Source: Drosophila pseudoobscura (taxonomy: Eukaryota > Arthropoda > Insecta > Diptera > Drosophilidae). Taken from it: DNA of 64,000 nucleotides. The position numbers and the translations under genes are program-made. This document shows, one piece after another, positions 62,101 to 64,000 of the stretch. The first letter of the stretch is position 1; every line of letters starts with the position of its first letter. Under the pieces are notes generated by a model. The model was not told the DNA's origin. It was given only the letters and a program-made list of their open reading frames with translations, and did no database searches. Where the stretch lies: NCBI RefSeq assembly GCF_009870125.1, contig NC_046680.1, forward strand, positions 3,720,001 through 3,784,000. Reading direction: 5' to 3'.

Positions 62101-63207
62101 CGAAAACTTTTCAAGCGACTGTAAAGTATAACACAATTGAAGTAAAACAAAAAAAAAACCTATATGTACATATATACTGGAAATAAAATACATACAATTC
62201 TTTGTTGTATCCACTCGTGATGAGAGTAGATCAAAACGCCTCCCATATCGGGTGTTAATTGGCTAGCATCGACAAACTCATGCAGATCAGAAAGAGCCGA
62301 GCACACAACCAGTCGAAATCTATATTCATCTTTGGAAAATTTAGTGCTTACTTCTGATATAGCTTTTTGAAAGAGCCCCGACGGACGAAGCACATATACT
62401 ACATGAATAATACCCGGAAAATAAATCTAGAAATTAATAACGATATTTTCAATTTCTGAGTCCATCTTGGGCTGGTTGAAAGCAGTCCGTGCTAGTTAAT
62501 TACCGAGATTCTTTGCAAAACAGTCTTCACCGAAGTCCACCTGTCCTTTCGTCGATCCACAATTAAATGAAACCCAAGATCAGCGTCTTGCAATCTGAAA
62601 TATAAAATGTAACTCTAACGACTAAACAACAGCCTGGAGTCAGCAATCACTGGTACTTACGACGGTACTGAACTGAGATACAAAATTAGCTTTTGGTAAT
62701 CTGCTTCTTCTAACAAATTAAAATTATTGTTATCTGGAAATATGATTAGCGGGCACCCCTCCTGCGAGCGTCCACCAGTGATGATAGCATGTTGTGGGTG
62801 TAACAGATCTGCCACATCGGCAATGTTCAGCACGCCCTCGCCGTTCATGGCAGCTGCCACTTGGGCTGGATTAATGTGTTCCACAAGGGAATTTATAAGT
62901 TCCGATGGACGCTGAGCGATCAACGCGTCTGTTGCGTAGAACACACCTTGTGTGTTGACAGATGTGGCGGAAATGCTACTGAACGTTGACGTCGTGAAGT
63001 GCATGGGTTCTGTGGCTGCTTGATCTTGATGTGCCGGGGAATTGTTGAGCGACTGAAAAAAAGCCGTCTGTATGGATGCCCCACTGCTGATCGAAATTTG
63101 GGAGTCGATCATGTGCTGGCTAAGCTTTGCCTGCTGACGCGGCTGTGTTTGAGAAGTGCCCACCACTTTTTCCTGTGATTCAGTCGGCTGGCTCCCGACA
63201 TCATTAG
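32153..63207 (-). CDS. Dbl-family RhoGEF (DBS/MCF2L type: Sec14-spectrin-DH-PH-SH3), 5' end outside window
   Basis: Eighteen exons join in frame (about 1,195 aa here): 62661-63207, 62504-62594, 62196-62426, 61969-62118, 61801-61913, 60529-60649, 60161-60469, 59888-60097, 53395-53565, 38902-38952, 37368-37481, 37148-37243, 35293-35478, 34914-35231, 34656-34853, 34123-34575, 32390-32516, 32153-32256. Order: Sec14/CRAL-TRIO (LIIFPDNNNF, DLGFHLIVDRRKDRWTSVK, DMGGVLIYSHHEWIQQR), spectrin-like helices (RFDEFWRTHRNRLEQCLRLR), DH (RGHVLTELLETERIYVTEM, KEDILFGNLHELYTFHND, LLKPVQRITKYQLLLKDLL), PH (FLYQKSMLFCKQ, KNKWVAEIKRVL), SH3 (KFIALADYTAMGHSEVSMRE, GWTPAAYLE). DBS-type proteins activate Rho/Cdc42 at membranes through phosphoinositide-binding Sec14 and PH domains. 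It is probably fly CG30440, not verified. The first exon here starts at an acceptor, so the start lies to the right. Intron 38953-53394 contains an antisense receptor gene. Confidence 0.88.
35561..36874 (-). CDS. Alternative 5' exon of the RhoGEF (438 aa)
   Basis: A long open exon with ATG at 36874 (a second candidate is the later MRYGGYDLN) ends at donor GAT|GTAATT in phase 0, the same phase as the DH exon beginning GYYDRM at 35478. Spliced that way it gives an isoform of about 899 aa with DH lacking its first helix, then PH and SH3. The exon is Ser-rich at its start and has an acidic helical part (EYRLVKDYLESNTYSEIEND, then KNYSDIVAYLEDSE) and a CHKC pair. I recognise no domain. It lies inside the intron between DH exons 37148 and 35478. 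Confidence 0.6.
36894..37064 (-). CDS. Alternative terminal exon truncating the RhoGEF DH domain
   Basis: After acceptor TTTTAG the frame opens in phase 0, matching the donor of exon 37148-37243, and reads 56 codons (TNEAVLRWPHVQPTVKLQDF ...) to TAA at 36894-36896. If used, it yields a protein ending just after the first DH helix (EMSSILK), without the exchange core, PH or SH3. The codons look protein-like, but I cannot test conservation. Confidence 0.45.
   Translation of the reverse strand, partial: TNEAVLRWPHVQPTVKLQDFIPNVSSSKVVSELEPKRNCLKAHYHKARAMHECSWL
38046..38210 (+). CDS. Possible small secreted peptide nested in a RhoGEF intron
   Basis: ATG 38046 opens a 54-aa frame that starts with a good signal peptide (MSRATFVWLSWLCFVGSHSYA) and continues NNVKELHLENNCNSSWQCY to a stop at 38208-38210. 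A shift of one base leads into another stretch of plausible coding (RSFLSSLPLFNTVNFYASN to 38299), so the true product may be longer or frameshifted. The family is not recognised; the Cys pattern recalls small cuticular/Osiris-like secreted proteins only loosely. It lies antisense to the RhoGEF. Confidence 0.35.
   Translation: MSRATFVWLSWLCFVGSHSYANNVKELHLENNCNSSWQCYVVKLAWGLVSLAEY
39468..41399 (-). CDS. Alternative long first exon of the RhoGEF (644 aa, disordered)
   Basis: ATG 41399 opens a 644-codon exon that ends at donor AAG|GTAGGA (exon end 39468) in phase 0, matching exon 38902-38952. No phase-0 acceptor with a pyrimidine tract precedes the ATG, and the preceding coding exon (53395-53565) also ends in phase 0 and can join 38952 directly. 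This is therefore best read as an alternative promoter and start. The sequence opens with a Pro-rich run (KLPLPLPPKPF, a possible SH3 ligand), then Ser-, Asn- and Gln-rich disorder, and near the end a Cys-rich cluster (CGEECYLDISSQCDSEQDCC). Spliced on, it gives an isoform of about 1,190 aa lacking Sec14 and spectrin parts but keeping DH, PH and SH3. Confidence 0.75.
41400..44360. other. RhoGEF intron segment, mostly featureless
   Basis: AT-rich intronic sequence. The frame at 42615-42848 is Cys-rich by chance or a relic. Only the orphan frame at 43131-43289 is listed separately. Confidence 0.35.
43131..43289 (-). pseudogene. Orphan coding-like segment, 52 codons
   Basis: The minus strand reads ETFQEAVISGNPTYNQTK, then GGKMRKKAQESRW and KKRFAVAV before a stop at 43131-43133. 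It is strongly coding-like (basic, few repeats) but has no start and is preceded by a stop, or by a possible acceptor ATAAG. It could be a single conserved exon, or the 3' piece of a retroposed gene. Not recognised. Confidence 0.3.
44365..46330 (+). mobile_element. Jockey-like LINE fragment split by a DINE-1 insertion
   Basis: The first part (44365-44988) gives RT pieces: TIKAGVPQGSVL, a degenerate YADD region (SDTVLLIHPRHA) and NPDKSVVVTHTLR. The second part (46063-46330) continues with KVMIYKVILARATAFRCMGL, the usual next block of jockey-clade ORF2. Both are on the plus strand and would be contiguous without the intervening DINE-1. Frameshifts are present. Confidence 0.7.
44990..46062 (-). 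mobile_element. Full-length DINE-1 (INE-1/Helentron), about 1.07 kb
   Basis: Starts CGAGGGGGAACGTTGTGAGT and ends TTTTGAGTATCGGGTATAAC, with both characteristic ends. A 9-bp stem (GAGTTGCTG 45006-45014, CAGCAACTC 45021-45029) lies 16 nt inside the left end; if this is the Helitron-type 3' hairpin, the element reads on the minus strand. The interior has the repeated blocks found in the other copies (two runs ending TTTGGTT.CTCTAGC). It encodes no protein, as expected for non-autonomous DINE-1. It interrupts a LINE. Confidence 0.9.
46475..46735 (-). mobile_element. DINE-1 fragment
   Basis: Contains GTGTGATATCACAGGAGTCT, TGATCAAGAATATATATACT and the terminal-side CCACAAATCTAATATACC, in the same order as the right half of the 44990-46062 copy. 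Confidence 0.8.
47348..49767 (+). CDS. Ir41a: Ionotropic receptor (divergent iGluR), probably Ir41a
   Basis: Seven exons join in frame from ATG 47443 (47443-47700, 47760-47916, 47971-48221, 48281-48419, 48518-49137, 49190-49304, 49364-49767), giving 647 aa. Order: short N-terminal region, ligand-binding lobe 1 (GREVIIAGFDYRPYT, ARVVLNFCAKFNCTV), membrane helix (FQTNLWAAVLVYLCLETLG), pore and M2/M3 region (SVTVRVLLFACFLNDIIITS, YGGGLASILT), lobe 2 (EDLYYQYTVAFVPRLWPLLE) and a last helix (FAGIILVWVLGSTVATLIF). This is the antennal-type IR architecture; Ir41a works with Ir76b/Ir25a in amine sensing. Lobe residues that bind glutamate are not conserved, as in most IRs. A signal-peptide-like start at 47348 (MKMLFVQQSWSLVLNS) is out of frame with the rest, so the N-terminus is unresolved. 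It is nested antisense in a RhoGEF intron. Naming is from memory and moderate; Ir40a is the alternative. Confidence 0.85.
50432..50929 (+). mobile_element. Internally deleted DINE-1 copy, opposite orientation
   Basis: Starts TATACCCGATACTCAGAGTG and ends ACAACGTTCCCCCTCGTTTT, so both ends are present in about 500 bp. The terminal hairpin partner is not intact (GTGGCGC faces CTCCGCCAG). Inside, a short GCCTAGCTCTCATATAAC unit is doubled at 50611-50657. Confidence 0.85.
51559..52093 (+). other. Possible small two-exon gene, unresolved
   Basis: ATG 51559 begins a signal-like frame (MDKLKINSLVKISVAVAF) that ends at a good donor (TTTCT|GTAAGG). An acceptor at TTAATAG near 51826 is followed by an open frame to 52093 (GCVRVKRCSKRTFEMLEMSP ...), but joining the two puts them out of frame and stops after about 40 residues. 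Either the second exon starts differently, or this is chance. Confidence 0.25.
52969..52991. repeat. Perfect 10-bp-arm palindrome
   Basis: CAGAGCCAAG and CTTGGCTCTG flank TGA, a perfect hairpin or dimeric binding site in a GC-richer patch (52760-53010) of the RhoGEF intron. Confidence 0.7.
53655..54254 (-). mobile_element. DINE-1 copy with both ends
   Basis: Starts CGAGGGGGAACGTTGTGAGT and ends TTTTTGAGTGTCGGGTATTA. The terminal hairpin arms are GAGTCGC (53671-53677) and GCGACCC (53688-53694), one mismatch. The interior is shortened to about 600 bp. Confidence 0.88.
54255..58079. other. RhoGEF intron segment, no gene recognised
   Basis: Long AT-rich stretch of the intron between exons 53395-53565 and 59888-60097. 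Medium frames at 56008-56196 and 56060-56320 lack domains. Confidence 0.4.
58080..58685 (-). mobile_element. DINE-1 copy, truncated on the right
   Basis: Starts CGAGGGGGAACGTTGTGAGT with hairpin arms GAGTTGC (58097-58103) and GCAACTC (58114-58120). It follows the interior order of the full copy at 44990 until about 58685 and lacks the GAGTATCGGGTATA end. Confidence 0.88.
59207..59713 (-). mobile_element. DINE-1 copy with both ends
   Basis: Starts CGAGGGGGAACGTTGTGAGT after a poly-A run and ends GGAGTATCGGGTATAG. Hairpin arms are GAGTCGC (59223-59229) and GCGACTC (59240-59246). Internally deleted to about 507 bp. Confidence 0.88.
60529..60795 (-). CDS. Alternative first exon extending the RhoGEF spectrin-region exon
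   Basis: The exon 60529-60649 of the long form begins at acceptor CCGTAG|ACTACTC. The same frame stays open upstream to an ATG at 60795 (MNSMHCSPTNNPTCRSSAGQ ..., then HYDDCRDYRRLLVQ). A transcript starting here would give an isoform lacking the Sec14 domain but keeping spectrin-like helices, DH, PH and SH3. The added 49 residues are His-, Gln- and Tyr-rich. Confidence 0.6.
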
Positions 63208-64000
63208 CTGTGTTTCATTGACAAAACAGAACATAATTAGTTCATTTCTTATATCGTTTAATAACAAAGTTCGATTTGAACTATAACTAGTCGAATATTT
63301 CTGAATAAGGATAAGGCCAATTATTATGCTATTAAATAAACATTCTTGGTACTAATCAAGTATTTACGTTTCAAAGTATGTATAGTTTTTCTAAACTTAA
63401 TTTTAAAGCTGATAGATTTAAGTGCAATAATAAAGATATGAATTTGCATACGCTAGGTAGAAATTACTCATAATGTCGACTGCATAGACCTTTGTTATAA
63501 CGTAAGGATCCTTACCATATAGCCATACATATCTTTTAAGTTTTCACAATTTATGTATATACCCTAGTAGAGATATTATGACTTTTACCTGATGTTGCAA
63601 CGCACAAAGGATAGGCAAAATACCATTAGGGATGCACACATATATGTAGATATGTATATATTTATATGTATAAATAATCTAAATCAGGATGTTGAGCCGA
63701 GTCGATCTAGCCACTTTCCTCCGCCTGTCTGATTTTATGCGCAAGTATCTGGTATACCAAATGCTTCGAATTATTTTTAAAACTATTATATTCAATTAAC
63801 CGCATCTGTATGTACACAGTATGTACAAGTATGTACATACTTGACTCATACATAGCGGCTAAATATAACTTATATATGTATGTATGTATGTAACTGTGGT
63901 TTGATAATGGAATAAACATTATGCATAATACCGATAAGTTGTAAATTGTCTGTGATTCAATTAGCTGCACGTGCCAGCTGTGAAAGACTCGCATCCCTTA
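63208..64000. other. RhoGEF intron, right edge of window
   Basis: The intron upstream of the first exon seen. A faint DINE-1 relic (GAGCCGAGTCGATCTAGCCA near 63693) and TATG simple repeats near 63875-63895 are present. No upstream coding exon was found, so the gene's start is probably beyond 64000. Confidence 0.45.

Noticed and set aside
1-64000. CRISPR arrays, rRNA and tRNA genes
   Set aside because: No regularly spaced repeats, rRNA blocks or clear tRNA cloverleafs were seen; a covariance-model scan would be needed to exclude a tRNA.

Overview
This is a eukaryotic window, almost certainly from a Drosophila genome. Genes are split by short GT-AG introns, and the proteins match fly families: d4, RNaseK, a claudin of the septate junction, a DM4/DM12 secreted protein and an antennal-type ionotropic receptor. 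The repeats are mostly DINE-1/INE-1 (Helentron) elements. The DINE-1 form seen here (ends reading CGAGGGGGAACGTTGTGAGT and TATACCCGATACTCA) resembles obscura-group copies. Several genes (CG3107, d4, RNaseK, probably kune and Ir41a) are, from memory, near the base of D. melanogaster 2R. My inference is therefore a centromere-proximal piece of Muller element C from an obscura-group species. The high repeat load fits that.

Layout. 1-2621: presequence protease CG3107 on the minus strand, running off the left edge. 3315-3829: an unrecognised small gene. 3862-5166: a Harbinger-like DNA transposon with a TAA target duplication that carries an intact three-exon MADF/SANT gene and no transposase. 5.4-14.7 kb: repeat-rich, with an ARL14EP-family gene (6765-7124) and a three-exon DM4/DM12 gene (8801-9421). 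14.8-22.7 kb: gene-dense, with d4 (minus), two pseudogene scraps (a RNF123-like RING and a claudin tail), a claudin (plus), a Josephin deubiquitinase (minus) and RNaseK (plus). 22.7-32 kb: a transposon graveyard (LTR remnant, unclassified DNA-transposon-like repeat, LINE, degenerate BEL/Pao).

32.2-63.2 kb and beyond: one large minus-strand gene for a Dbl-family RhoGEF of the DBS/MCF2L type (Sec14, spectrin-like, DH, PH, SH3). Eighteen coding exons join in frame. The sequence also supports alternative first exons at about 60.8, 41.4 and 36.9 kb and an alternative terminal exon that truncates the DH domain. Its 14 kb intron holds an ionotropic receptor gene (47.4-49.8 kb, probably Ir41a) on the opposite strand, plus a LINE interrupted by a full-length DINE-1.

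The most unusual items are the Myb/SANT-only Harbinger element sitting inside an older 19-bp palindrome, the modular RhoGEF isoforms, and a terminal hairpin in DINE-1 copies that shows compensatory base changes. All exon models were built by hand from splice signals and reading-frame continuity. No database search was possible, so orthologue names rest on recognition of protein motifs.
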